This document shows, in pieces, positions 1 to 8,351 of a stretch of 21,551 nt of DNA. Position 1 is the first letter of the stretch, and every line of letters begins with the position of its first letter. The stretch comes from a virus. The notes under the pieces were generated by a model. That model did not search any database, was not told where the DNA came from, and saw nothing but the letters and a program-made list of their open reading frames with translations. The stretch lies in the IMG/VR virus record IMGVR_UViG_3300017724_000111, positions 1-21,551 of that record, one strand, 5' to 3'. Position numbers and translations under genes: made by a program.

Positions 1-495
1 AGTCGCCCCTATGGTTAATCCGCTATAAAGCTGAACTGTTAAAGTTCCGTTTCCTGCAGCAGCACCTGAAGCTGTAACAATACCTTTTGCCTCTGTTCCC
101 GTTGCAGGGTCAAGAATAACAATTGTATCATTAATAGATATTACATTTACAATTCCTGCAGCAACTGGTATTAACAAGCCTGTTCCAGCTCCACCACCTG
201 TACCCGCTACGTTATCGTACGATATATGTAAACGATTTTGTTCAGACCAAATAACTTGATCAGATGTCATTGGCATTTCAGCACCAACCATTCTTAAAAA
301 TCCAGATAACGTTCTGTTTCCATAACGCTCTACTTCTGATTCGTAGATTTCTGGTAAATACTGCTGAGCAAAGTCAGCAAAGTTTCCTGGGACTCCAGCG
401 GCTCCCCCGTTGTTATTCCATTGTAAATAATTTGTCGCAAGTACTGATTGTGTTTGCGAAGGGACTATTGCCCCAAATTGTGGTAATAAACTCAT
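1..495 (-). CDS. Major capsid protein, N-terminal part (cut by window edge)
   Basis: An open frame begins with ATG at 495 and runs without a stop off the left edge, giving 165 residues. It starts MSLLPQFGAIVPSQTQ and contains the segment QQYLPEIYESEVERYGN, followed by a Gly/Ala/Val-rich beta-type stretch. The call rests mainly on position. The gene lies 5 bp downstream of the scaffold-like gene, after TerL and portal, which is where tailed phages place the capsid gene. The composition (few Lys, many small and beta-branched residues) suits a virion protein. The leader is A/T-rich with no Shine-Dalgarno sequence. I cannot verify an HK97 fold from this fragment; another abundant head protein is the main alternative. 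Confidence 0.65.
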   Translation of the reverse strand, partial: MSLLPQFGAIVPSQTQSVLATNYLQWNNNGGAAGVPGNFADFAQQYLPEIYESEVERYGNRTLSGFLRMVGAEMPMTSDQVIWSEQNRLHISYDNVAGTGGGAGTGLLIPVAAGIVNVISINDTIVILDPATGTEAKGIVTASGAAAGNGTLTVQLYSGLTIGAT

Positions 496-500
496 TTCTA

Positions 501-1643
501 TTAATTTTTAAACTTTTTAATTTTTAGTTTTGCGGAGTCCGCTCCAGAAATTGATTTAACCTTATAGGCACCAAAACGAGCACTTTCAACAGGCGCCGCT
601 TTTCTAGCTTCCGTAGATGTATTATTAGATTTGTTTACAACATCTCTAATAGCATCTGCTTTGCCTTGTTCGTAGAAGTGATTTGCTATTTTATCAGCAT
701 TTGCTCCTGCGTATAAAGCCTTGTGATACCCTTTAGTATCTTTAATCGTACCATCTTCCCCAAGGAACTTCCCTATGAAATTACCAATGTCCGATTGTTT
801 TTCCCCCACTTGAGCAGCATTTTGAACCCCATATCTAAACTTTTTTTCTCCTAAATCGAAATCGAAACCTTCGAAATCTTTATTAAATAATTGTTCAGTT
901 TGAGTTTTAAACTTCTCATGATTTTGGGAGTTTCTTTCCTGATCCTCCTTATATCGATTAAAAAAATCCGATGCTTTCTGCTGATCTTCCGAAAGATTAG
1001 GTGACTTCAACTTGATGTCATCATAATATTTTTCTTTAGTATCTTGCAAAAACTTTCGGGCTTTTGAAACCTCTTCTTTATATGCGAGTTTTTTTCTTTT
1101 GATGTCTCGCTCTTCATCAATATCTTCATCAAATGCGAAAGTGTCCTCGATCATAAAATCAATTTCTTCTTGCGACAAATGAGGTTTAGTACTTTTATAA
1201 TATTCTTTTACTAAGACATCTCTATCAACATCTTCATAATTTGTATTGAGCCTAATGTAATCTTGCATAGTCCCACCTGTTTCTTTCATAAAGTCTACCA
1301 GTTTGTTTATATTTTCTGGCAAATTATTTTGAATAGGTTGAGATTCTACTACCGGTTCTTCAGCTTTTACTTCTACTTTTTCTTCTTCGGTAATTTCTTT
1401 AATGACTGGTTCGGGCGTTCCTTCCCCCACTTCCTGTACATCTACGGCTGGTTTATTGTCATCCACACCATCTGTGCTTGACTTTTGAACGGCATCTTTT
1501 TCTTCCTTAGGAATTACTACTCTAGTTACATTACTAGGAACATCTATTAAAGGTTCCCTATTTTTAGCCGCTAATTGTTCGTCGGTTAGCTTTGGCTTGG
1601 ATTGGATCTTAAAAGATCCTTCCGTTTTTGTTTGTTCATTCAT
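501..1643 (-). CDS. Probable capsid scaffolding / prohead core protein
   Basis: This 380-aa protein is strongly charged and acidic in its first half (runs of E, D, K). Heptad-like, helix-prone segments cover about residues 170-260. There are no cysteines, no signal peptide and no membrane segment that I can see. Its place between portal (32 bp upstream) and the capsid gene (5 bp downstream), together with its acidic coiled-coil character, matches phage scaffolding proteins, which guide capsid assembly and are then removed. The C-terminus is basic (KSISGADSAKLKIKKFKN); scaffolds commonly bind the coat through such a basic C-terminal region. No protease domain is visible in it. The function is inferred from position and composition, not from a recognised motif. 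Confidence 0.6.
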   Translation of the reverse strand: MNEQTKTEGSFKIQSKPKLTDEQLAAKNREPLIDVPSNVTRVVIPKEEKDAVQKSSTDGVDDNKPAVDVQEVGEGTPEPVIKEITEEEKVEVKAEEPVVESQPIQNNLPENINKLVDFMKETGGTMQDYIRLNTNYEDVDRDVLVKEYYKSTKPHLSQEEIDFMIEDTFAFDEDIDEERDIKRKKLAYKEEVSKARKFLQDTKEKYYDDIKLKSPNLSEDQQKASDFFNRYKEDQERNSQNHEKFKTQTEQLFNKDFEGFDFDLGEKKFRYGVQNAAQVGEKQSDIGNFIGKFLGEDGTIKDTKGYHKALYAGANADKIANHFYEQGKADAIRDVVNKSNNTSTEARKAAPVESARFGAYKVKSISGADSAKLKIKKFKN

Positions 1644-1675
1644 GATATAATATTATATAATTATTAAATACTTAC

Positions 1676-4087
1676 TTAGTTAGGATCAAACGAAGACAGA
1701 TCAAACCCACCCATAACGTCATTGCCTTGAGACTCAAAATTCTTAGGCATTCCTTGTGTTTGTCTTTGCTGTATCAATTCGCTTTGCTGAGTTCCCTGTA
1801 TTTTTACCCTTTTGTCTTTTCTATCTTCTATTTCTGCTTCTTTTTGTTTAGTAGCGCCTAACTGAGCTTGAGCTAATTGCATACTGTATTCAAACTCTGT
1901 TGCCATTAATTGTTTCTTTATTTGAGCTTCTCTTTCCATCCTTTGTATTTCGAATTGAGACTTAGCTTGTTCTATAGCAACTTTTTCAGAGGTAAGGGCT
2001 TGTTGTTTTTGCACTTCTGCCATTGCGGCTTTTTCAGAAGCCTGAGCATTTGCTTCTGCTTGAGACTGTATGTTTTGTTGTGTTACGGCTTGAGCTTGCT
2101 CTTCTTTTTTCTTACGCTTTATTTTTAGCATTTGATTAGCTAACTTAATATTTTTTATTTCCCGTATATCAATAGCGTCTTCTATATCAATACTTCCTTG
2201 TTGTAAAGAAGCATTTATATTAGCAGCTAATTCGGCTTTTTCTTCATCATCAGGCTCCATTGCTAAGTATATGCCAAAATCATGAAGGTTTAAATTTTGT
2301 ATTTCATTTAATGTTTCTACATTAAAAGTAGATATACTATTCATTAAAGAATTTCTAGTAAGAGGAAAATTTAATACATCAGCTATTTTTAAAGAAATGT
2401 TTTCGCAAGTACTTAAAGCTAAAAATAAGCTAGCCTCTTGAATATGTCTAGTAGCTACGTTAGAAGCGTTAGCTGCCATTTTTTGCAAACCAACTAATGC
2501 ATCTGCGGAAGGCAGAGATCCATCTCTGGCTTCATTTAATCCTGTAACGTCTCTAATCATTTGCATATTATAATTATACGCTGTAATAAGAGATTGTATT
2601 TTACTCATGCCATTAGAAGAACTTAACTCTTGTATAGGGACTTTACCCCTGTTCATGTCCCCATCTTGAGTAAGGGATCTACCTACAACCGAACCGGTTT
2701 GAAAATACATGTTTAATGCCTCTGCTGGATTGTAGTTTGTTCCATTTCCTAGGTCTACTTCAGCTAATCCGTCCATGTCTAAAAATATACCATCGGGAAC
2801 CATCCTAGATAAGACTTGTTGTATTTTTAAGTGAGTTAGCTGTATAACATCCGCAAAACCTATACATTTGCTTATTAATGATTGTATTTTTCCTTTATAC
2901 ATTCTAGGAGCACACAAAGAATAACTCATTTCAACTCTAGTTGTATCAGCTAAAGGTCTTGTCATGTTTTCTGACATCTCCCACTTAAGCATTATATCGG
3001 TTCCTATGATCTTTGCTCCTTCGTACAAAACTTCTATAGACCTTGATACTCTTTCAAAGTTATCATTTGGAGGAGGATTAAACTCATCAGTTTTTTCAAT
3101 AGCTTTTTCTAAACCTGAATCTGTTCTTTTTATTTTAAATACTTGGTCAGTATAGGTTTTATATTCAAAATATAACACCTGAACAGTATTGGAGTCGTAG
3201 TTTTGAAGGCCTCTAATAAAACTTCGGCTACCTGGCATTTTCTGTATATGCTCTAATTCTTCGTTAAGAATATTTGGAAATTCTTTTTTAAGTTCAGGAA
3301 TAGTTATAGATTTAACTTCTCCTACATAGTATATATCATTAAAATGAGGGTCTTCTGTATAAGACCAAACACAATAAGCCGGATCAACGTAGTCAACCAC
3401 AACACCCTCTGCGGGGTTAAAAGAAGTTTTTGTAATACCTATTCCTATATTAACTAAATCTTGATTTACTCTTGACTTAGTTAAATCAAATTCATTTGTA
3501 GCTAAAACAGTATTAATTGCTTCCTCTTCAGCTATTTCTATGGCTTGCTTATAAGTAAGCTGCATGTAAAGGTCTCGCTCCTCAATAGATTCAGGTAAGT
3601 CTATAGCCGGAACATTAGTTCTTTTTATATTTACACTTAATATTTTGTTTGCGCGCTCTTGCTCAGGCAATGTTACCATATCAAAAAGCAAATTTTGTGC
3701 AAAATCTGTTCGTTTTTTTAGTGACTGTGGATCTTGAGCATACGAAGTTAAATCATACTGTTTTTGAGTTATGCCATTAGCAACTATATTAGAAAATTTA
3801 GACAATATAGGCACTGGTTTCCAATCTAAATTAAGATAAGACAAATCGCCATTAATAGCTAATTCGTCTTTGTATTTTTGAACGCTTTGCTCTCCTCTCG
3901 CATATAAACGTAGGTTATGAAAACTATTCCAATTTGTAGCATAACGATTTGATCCACTCCCTCCATAATTAAACCATTCTTGTTCAATAGCTCTACTAAC
4001 TTGAAGTCCGTATTTTAACGTAGCTTTCTCAGCGTCACTTACAACTTGATCTGGAAATGAGCTATTAGTATTTGTACTTATATTCAT
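1676..4087 (-). CDS. Portal protein
   Basis: At 803 aa this is the long class of portal protein seen in podovirus-like and crAss-like phages. It starts 3 bp after TerL ends and precedes the scaffold-like gene. An N-terminal segment (about residues 85-125: DWKPVPILSKFSNIVANGIT, then YAQDP) is a pattern I associate with portals of marine Bacteroidota phages. The middle is mixed alpha/beta with a ring-type helical region. The last 150 residues (about 640-790) are a long Gln/Ala/Lys/Glu-rich coiled coil, as in the portal barrel or tail-facing extension. The portal forms the dodecameric ring at one capsid vertex through which DNA enters and leaves. The call is strong from order, size and architecture, with no single catalytic motif to confirm it. 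Confidence 0.8.
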   Translation of the reverse strand: MNISTNTNSSFPDQVVSDAEKATLKYGLQVSRAIEQEWFNYGGSGSNRYATNWNSFHNLRLYARGEQSVQKYKDELAINGDLSYLNLDWKPVPILSKFSNIVANGITQKQYDLTSYAQDPQSLKKRTDFAQNLLFDMVTLPEQERANKILSVNIKRTNVPAIDLPESIEERDLYMQLTYKQAIEIAEEEAINTVLATNEFDLTKSRVNQDLVNIGIGITKTSFNPAEGVVVDYVDPAYCVWSYTEDPHFNDIYYVGEVKSITIPELKKEFPNILNEELEHIQKMPGSRSFIRGLQNYDSNTVQVLYFEYKTYTDQVFKIKRTDSGLEKAIEKTDEFNPPPNDNFERVSRSIEVLYEGAKIIGTDIMLKWEMSENMTRPLADTTRVEMSYSLCAPRMYKGKIQSLISKCIGFADVIQLTHLKIQQVLSRMVPDGIFLDMDGLAEVDLGNGTNYNPAEALNMYFQTGSVVGRSLTQDGDMNRGKVPIQELSSSNGMSKIQSLITAYNYNMQMIRDVTGLNEARDGSLPSADALVGLQKMAANASNVATRHIQEASLFLALSTCENISLKIADVLNFPLTRNSLMNSISTFNVETLNEIQNLNLHDFGIYLAMEPDDEEKAELAANINASLQQGSIDIEDAIDIREIKNIKLANQMLKIKRKKKEEQAQAVTQQNIQSQAEANAQASEKAAMAEVQKQQALTSEKVAIEQAKSQFEIQRMEREAQIKKQLMATEFEYSMQLAQAQLGATKQKEAEIEDRKDKRVKIQGTQQSELIQQRQTQGMPKNFESQGNDVMGGFDLSSFDPN

Positions 4088-4090
4088 TTA

Positions 4091-6301
4091 TTATATTATT
4101 TTTGAAGTAGTTCCCTCGTTGTTATATTTTTTAAAACCTAAAGAATACGATTTAATTTTAGTTATACTTTTAGGATTATACCTATGCTTATTACAAGCCA
4201 TTAAAGCTAGCCCCGAACTTATAGAAGCATCATGCTTGGTTCTATTATTTATATCAAACTTAGCCCAATCTTCTAAAGTTCTTTGCAAATACATATCGCC
4301 ATAACCATCTTTTTTTTCTCCTACAAAATCTTCTATATATGTTTCTATAGCAGAAGCATGCGCTTGTTTTATATCTTCACTTGAATTAGGTATACCACCT
4401 ACTTCTCTTTCCGCTAATGACAATTTGTTGTATGTTTTATCGGGCCTATTAATACTAAATCCTCTATATCCTCTACGTTTTAAATAATAAAGTAATCGAG
4501 GTTTATTATTTTCTGCTAATAAAGGCATACTATAAAATACTAAAGCCATAAGCACATCTTCAAAAAACATTTCTGCTGTTGAAGGTCTTGCAATATATTC
4601 AAGAAAAAAATGATTAGGAGGTACGTTTTCTATAGAAAATTTTGTTAATCCATGAAGCGATCCGTTAGAGCCGCCGCCACCAACAACACCGCTAATGTCA
4701 TAGCTATCACATCCAAAAGCCCCCAAATGTTCGTTGCCAGGATACTTAATACCATTTTTTATTATTAAGTTATTTTGTTGTTCTTGATCTGGTACCCAAG
4801 TAATAAAAAATCTACCATTTTTATTTGGATAGAACATTACTTTGGTGTCTTTAATACCGTTTTCCCATTGAAAGTTACCTTGAGTAACCATGGCAGAATT
4901 TTTTAATTCTTCGTTGTAATCTATTTGTTGATAAATTTTTGTTAAATTAAAAATAGATTGTTTAGCTTCATCTCTAAAAGCATGTTGCTCTGTTCTTGGA
5001 AACTGCCGATAATATTCGTTTAATGCATCGGCATCATCTTTTAATCCATCAACCTCATTTTCCCAGTGTTGTATTACACCCTCTGTAATTAAATTTCCTT
5101 GTGGATCTAACGTTTCTTTTTTTGGAGTATCAAACACAGGATAACCGTACTGATCAATAAAACCCTCATAATTCCATTCCATAGGAATAAACAGTTTATA
5201 TAAACCTGTTTTAGTCTGTCCATTTTTATTTCTTAACAAGGTATCTGAACCATCGTACAATTTTTTAAAGTTTTTACCCCCTTTATCTAAAGCGTTTGAT
5301 GTTGATCCCATCATGCATTTGCCAATAATTCTACTACCTAATCTTAAACAAGTTTTAGTTACTCGCCAGTTGTTAAGTATATTTGTAGGTCTTTCCCATT
5401 TTCCTGATTCATCATGAACAAGTAACTTTAATTTTTCACCATCATAACTATTATCACCTGTATTTTTCCAATCAATAGTTGTGTCTAGCCCGTCAAGCTC
5501 AGTAGCCATTTGATTATCTTCTAACTTACGTCTTGTAAATTTAGAAGCAGGCACTCTGTAAGCTAACTCTGTTTTCGGACGGTCCATCCCGTCTTGTATT
5601 GGCTTAAAGAAAAACGGATAGTTTACCGAGATTGGTACAACTTTATCCGTAAACATTTTTTTAGCATCAGCCCCTGATTTGGATAGTATGCCGAATCTAG
5701 AGTCTGAAGATATCGTAGCTGAATTAACTGTTTCTCCCGACGACATGAATGAAAATCCAGAGCGTCGATTTTTAAGGTAACAAATACCGTACGATCTTGA
5801 ATCCGCTTTGCAGGCTTCCCAGAATATATAGAACAATCTATTTGATTCCCTAAAGTCCGGTAATCCGACATCAATTTTGGACCACTGCAGGTACATGTAG
5901 TGAGTGCCAGTAATGTAAGTAGGCTTGCCTTTATTAATAAACCAAAACCCTTTTTCACGTCTTTCAAATTCTTCATCTATATATGGATGCCATTGCTCTT
6001 TAAAACTATTGGGATAAGCATTCCAATCCTGGACACTTTTAATTTTTTTTAATAACTTAGGATACTCAGTGGCTTTCCACTTATTTTCTCCTAGGTCTTT
6101 TGCACTTTCTGTCTTGGGTAATGCAATCATTACATTACCAATTTCGTATATATCGCCTATCTTTCCGGTTTTACTAATTACAACAACATCGTGTTCTTTG
6201 TTATAACCGTATTCCCATTTGGCATAGCGATTTTTTTTACTAATCACAGAAGGTTTTATATAATCTTTTGTAATTTTATATAATGTTTGTTCGTAAGCCA
6301 T
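4091..6301 (-). CDS. Terminase large subunit (packaging ATPase/nuclease)
   Basis: This 736-aa protein has the two-domain layout of TerL. The N-terminal ATPase has a deviant Walker A at about residues 177-185 (KNRRSGFSF), a Walker B at 293-299 (LLVHDES) with adjacent Asp297-Glu298, and a coupling motif at about 331-337 (MGSTSNA). The C-terminal RNase H-like nuclease has the first acidic motif at GCDSYD (Asp532) and a late acidic motif in KHDASISSGLA (Asp691). The enzyme drives DNA into the prohead with ATP and cuts the concatemer at the portal. The start codon overlaps the stop of the upstream 90-aa gene (TAATG), which suggests translational coupling. Portal follows 3 bp later. It is longer than typical T7/T4-type TerL (about 500-610 aa), in the range of crAss-like terminases. 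A 117-aa antisense-frame ORF inside it is a shadow. Confidence 0.92.
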   Translation of the reverse strand: MAYEQTLYKITKDYIKPSVISKKNRYAKWEYGYNKEHDVVVISKTGKIGDIYEIGNVMIALPKTESAKDLGENKWKATEYPKLLKKIKSVQDWNAYPNSFKEQWHPYIDEEFERREKGFWFINKGKPTYITGTHYMYLQWSKIDVGLPDFRESNRLFYIFWEACKADSRSYGICYLKNRRSGFSFMSSGETVNSATISSDSRFGILSKSGADAKKMFTDKVVPISVNYPFFFKPIQDGMDRPKTELAYRVPASKFTRRKLEDNQMATELDGLDTTIDWKNTGDNSYDGEKLKLLVHDESGKWERPTNILNNWRVTKTCLRLGSRIIGKCMMGSTSNALDKGGKNFKKLYDGSDTLLRNKNGQTKTGLYKLFIPMEWNYEGFIDQYGYPVFDTPKKETLDPQGNLITEGVIQHWENEVDGLKDDADALNEYYRQFPRTEQHAFRDEAKQSIFNLTKIYQQIDYNEELKNSAMVTQGNFQWENGIKDTKVMFYPNKNGRFFITWVPDQEQQNNLIIKNGIKYPGNEHLGAFGCDSYDISGVVGGGGSNGSLHGLTKFSIENVPPNHFFLEYIARPSTAEMFFEDVLMALVFYSMPLLAENNKPRLLYYLKRRGYRGFSINRPDKTYNKLSLAEREVGGIPNSSEDIKQAHASAIETYIEDFVGEKKDGYGDMYLQRTLEDWAKFDINNRTKHDASISSGLALMACNKHRYNPKSITKIKSYSLGFKKYNNEGTTSKII

Positions 6302-6573
6302 TACTTAGATCTCCCCTCTGCAAACCCTTTGAATTTAGGCTTACTTTCTTTATCATTAGAATTCGCAATCATCTGCTCTTCTTCTTGAATCTTATTTAAT
6401 ATTTCAAAAGCGTCAAATATGCAAAGCTTTTTAGTAGCGGCAGCATTTTTAAGTCTGTCAGCAGATATATCTTCTTCTGAGTCAACGATCTTTTCTTTTG
6501 CTACCTTTACTAATTCTTTAATTGCTTCGCGCCCAGCCGCTATTATATTCTTCTTCGTTTCTATCGAGCTCAT
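6301..6573 (-). CDS. Small protein upstream of TerL; possible small terminase subunit
   Basis: This 90-aa, mostly helical protein has many Lys/Glu/Ala residues and a segment ADRLKNAAATKKLCIFDAFE followed by a Glu-rich helix. Its stop overlaps the TerL start (TAATG). Its 5' end lies 56 bp inside the preceding GroES-like gene. Size, helical character and position directly before TerL fit a small terminase subunit, which recognises packaging DNA. I do not see a helix-turn-helix that would settle this. The start at ATG 6573 is the longest available in frame and lacks a ribosome-binding site, so a later start cannot be excluded. Treat the function as a hypothesis. Confidence 0.55.
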   Translation of the reverse strand: MSSIETKKNIIAAGREAIKELVKVAKEKIVDSEEDISADRLKNAAATKKLCIFDAFEILNKIQEEEQMIANSNDKESKPKFKGFAEGRSK

Positions 6574-7123
6574 ACTTTATAACAATATCATTTGATTTCA
6601 TACAATACATAACTTGATTATCTATAACAAATTCCCATTCGCTATTTGGTGTAAATCCAATTATGTCCCCTGGATTGATTCCAGCACGTTTTAAGGACTT
6701 ATTACCTATTTTTAGTATACCAATAAGACTAGCTGTTTTATCGCTACTAAAAGGGTCTTTGTTTTTGACCGGAGCAACAAAGCATCTATCGCCAAATGAT
6801 TTCCAGTTCTTCTTATTCTTGTACAAATATATTTGATCTATTGCACACATAAAAAGTCCGTCTTTAAGAAACGATCTACTATTTTTTTTAAGTCCTTTCA
6901 TATCATAAAAAACTCTAAACACGTTATGATGCACTACAATTAGATCACCTTTTTTTATGGGTGTTGCAAATGCCGCTGGGGTTTCTACAACTTCCGCTAT
7001 ATTATTAACGTGCTTAAAACTTTCTATAGAAGTGTTGGTCACAAGGTTCACTTCCCCAACCTTTACCGTATTATCATATCTTTGGCCTACCGGCTTTATG
7101 ATAAAATCGTATATACTTCTCAT
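6518..7123 (-). CDS. Tandem GroES-fold (Cpn10-like) protein
   Basis: This 201-aa protein looks like two co-chaperonin-type domains in a row. Domain 1 (about 1-103) runs from IYDFIIKPVGQRYDN through a loop (about 27-43) to KKGDLIVVHHNVFR and ends AIDQIYLYK, paralleling GroES strands DRVIVK, VGDIVIF and ESDILAIVE. Domain 2 (about 110-190) starts DRCFVAPVKNK, continues GILKIGN and NPGDIIGF, and ends FVIDNQVMYCMKSNDIVIKY, closely echoing the GroES C-terminal pattern (ID, M, DI). The similarity is pattern-level and read by eye. If correct, it may bind a chaperonin or serve as a structural beta-barrel protein. It overlaps the 90-aa gene by 56 bp, and its ATG overlaps the upstream gene's stop (TAATG). 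Confidence 0.6.
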   Translation of the reverse strand: MRSIYDFIIKPVGQRYDNTVKVGEVNLVTNTSIESFKHVNNIAEVVETPAAFATPIKKGDLIVVHHNVFRVFYDMKGLKKNSRSFLKDGLFMCAIDQIYLYKNKKNWKSFGDRCFVAPVKNKDPFSSDKTASLIGILKIGNKSLKRAGINPGDIIGFTPNSEWEFVIDNQVMYCMKSNDIVIKYELDRNEEEYNSGWARSN

Positions 7124-7350
7124 TAGTACTCCAAGTCATACTCAACGGATATTGCCATGTTAGAATTAAACTTCTTCCATGGCATTACCTCGTCTTCTTT
7201 TTTTATAAATATATTATAAGAATTATCAGACTCTTCAAATATTATATGAGAAATTTCGTGCCCACCATAAACTGTCTGCTTAACAGAGTAATGCATTGCT
7301 TCGTTCTTGTAGTCAGCACCTATACTTATCTTTCTTATAATATTACCCAT
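7123..7350 (-). CDS. Conserved-looking small phage protein, unknown function
   Basis: This 75-aa protein starts MGNIIRKISIGADYKNEAMH and has mixed beta character with alternating charged and aromatic residues (SYNIFIKKEDEVMPWKKF). It has no cysteines, signal peptide or membrane segment. Its stop overlaps the next gene's start as TAATG, and it starts 4 bp after the 89-aa gene ends, so it belongs to the same tight cluster as the terminase genes. The MGNIIRKIS opening resembles small proteins I associate with marine phages next to GroES-like/TerL genes, but no function is known to me. Confidence 0.7.
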   Translation of the reverse strand: MGNIIRKISIGADYKNEAMHYSVKQTVYGGHEISHIIFEESDNSYNIFIKKEDEVMPWKKFNSNMAISVEYDLEY

Positions 7351-7354
7351 GACC

Positions 7355-7624
7355 CTACTTTTCTTTATCCGTAGGTATTACTTCATAAGTACCATCAGTT
7401 AAATTAATATTAATAGGTCCATACTCATCCTCAATAGATTTTTTAAAGTCCTCCATTTCTTTTTCAAGCATATTTATTTGATAAATAGCTTTTGCTTTTT
7501 GAACTTCTAATCCTCCAATGTGCGCACAAAACTTTTGTAAGTCTGCTTGCAGCGTTTGTACTTTCTCTAATTGTTCTTTACTGATTGATAAGTTTTCTGA
7601 TTTCATTTTTTTTACTTTACTCAT
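7355..7624 (-). CDS. Small coiled-coil protein, unknown function
   Basis: This 89-aa protein has a basic N-terminus (MSKVKKMKSE), a long amphipathic helix over about residues 15-66 with Leu/Ile/Met at heptad spacing, and a short beta-like tail (NINLTDGTYEVIPTD). This shape suggests a dimeric coiled coil with a small C-terminal strand. The gene follows a short AT-only leader with no Shine-Dalgarno and lies 4 bp before the 75-aa gene. No catalytic residues are visible. It could be a small head or packaging accessory protein, but nothing in the sequence decides this. Confidence 0.65.
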   Translation of the reverse strand: MSKVKKMKSENLSISKEQLEKVQTLQADLQKFCAHIGGLEVQKAKAIYQINMLEKEMEDFKKSIEDEYGPININLTDGTYEVIPTDKEK

Positions 7625-7662
7625 TTTAATTTAATTTAATTGTTAATTTATATTAATATTCT

Positions 7663-7986
7663 CTATCTACCGCTTGTTGGCTTTGGTTTTGATGGTGAAA
7701 TCATCTCTTTTGCAAAATTATACACAAAGCTTCCTATGTCTCTATTTCTTCCTGATGTGCGCCAGCTGGAACCGCCGCCTCCAAAATCTCCCAATAACTT
7801 TCTGGGACCGCCATCATCCATTGATTTTTGATCTGCTATGTCTATAGCTCTTTCGTATCTACTCGGTTTGTTGTCCTCTGCAATTTCAAATATATTTTTT
7901 TCTTGTCTTAAGGGTACTCCATTGGTTAGAGCTTCAACTTTTTTGTTTGCTAAAGGTGCTCTACCGGGTTCTTGCATGTATGCCAT
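7663..7986 (-). CDS. Hypothetical protein, likely disordered and structural-associated
   Basis: This 107-aa protein is low in hydrophobics and rich in Gly, Pro, Arg and Asp, with a glycine-serine patch (LLGDFGGGGSSWRTSGRNRD) around residues 64-83. This is the look of a flexible virion or linker protein rather than an enzyme. The opening MAYMQEPGRAPLANKKVEAL is Pro/Ala-rich. It is co-directional with its neighbours; 38 bp separate it from the 89-aa gene downstream. The antisense ORFs over it are weaker in composition and are not called. The function is not recognised. Confidence 0.6.
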   Translation of the reverse strand: MAYMQEPGRAPLANKKVEALTNGVPLRQEKNIFEIAEDNKPSRYERAIDIADQKSMDDGGPRKLLGDFGGGGSSWRTSGRNRDIGSFVYNFAKEMISPSKPKPTSGR

Positions 7987-8022
7987 TGTTTCTTGTTTTA
8001 ATGTTAATATTAGTGTTAATTT

Positions 8023-8124
8023 TTAATCTTTTTTTATAAATAAGGAGTCGGTTAATAAAAAAGCTAAATGGCTATTTTCAAAATAGGCTCCTACAATTAG
8101 TAATGTAATGAATAAATATTTCAT
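8023..8124 (-). CDS. Possible 33-aa hydrophobic peptide
   Basis: A short open frame in the gap between the 69-aa and 107-aa genes encodes MKYLFITLLIVGAYFENSHL followed by a second hydrophobic stretch and a basic end (IKKD). The N-terminus reads like one short transmembrane helix or an uncleaved signal sequence. Supporting points are its location in an otherwise unexplained 155-bp gap, its co-direction with neighbours and an A/T-rich leader. Against it are its small size and a near-palindrome (CTATTTT-C-AAAATAG) inside it, which could be what is conserved. It could be a lysis-related or membrane peptide. Confidence 0.4.
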   Translation of the reverse strand: MKYLFITLLIVGAYFENSHLAFLLTDSLFIKKD

Positions 8125-8141
8125 TTGATTATATTTAATAA

Positions 8142-8351
8142 TTATTTTTTAAGTGGTGTTTCTATAACGTATTTAGCATGAGGAAAATAATAATCATATC
8201 CTGGATACATTATTTGAGTATATCCCCGGTCGTCAGTCCCTAATACTTTAAACTCGACTCCTTTCATTGTTATGTGCTTCCCTTTTATGATATTTTGAGG
8301 TTTGTTAACGTCAGGGCTGTTTTTTAAATAACCTTTTTTAGAAGTTTTCAT
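8142..8351 (-). CDS. Small basic hypothetical protein
   Basis: This 69-aa protein starts MKTSKKGYLKNSPDVNKPQN, is Lys-rich and has a C-terminal half that reads as beta strands (ITMKGVEFKVLGTDDRGYTQ, then MYPGYDYYFPHAKYVIETP). The start codon follows the previous gene's stop directly (TAA then ATG), so it is translationally linked to the metalloprotease-like gene. The layout (short basic tail, then a small barrel) resembles small SH3-like phage proteins, but I cannot confirm a fold. No function is assigned. Confidence 0.6.
   Translation of the reverse strand: MKTSKKGYLKNSPDVNKPQNIIKGKHITMKGVEFKVLGTDDRGYTQIMYPGYDYYFPHAKYVIETPLKK

Noticed and set aside
1263-1481. Aromatic-rich plus-strand ORF
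   Set aside because: It is antisense to the acidic scaffold-like gene; Phe/Tyr richness is what the reverse of Glu/Lys codons gives.
5623-5976. 117-aa minus-strand ORF with an apparent lipoprotein-like start
   Set aside because: It lies wholly within TerL in another frame, over the conserved ATPase core, and the TerL frame has clear motifs. It is a shadow.
8072-8086. CTATTTT-C-AAAATAG near-palindrome as an operator
   Set aside because: It is A/T-rich, single copy and inside a possible small ORF, with no partner site or promoter nearby. It is too weak to call.
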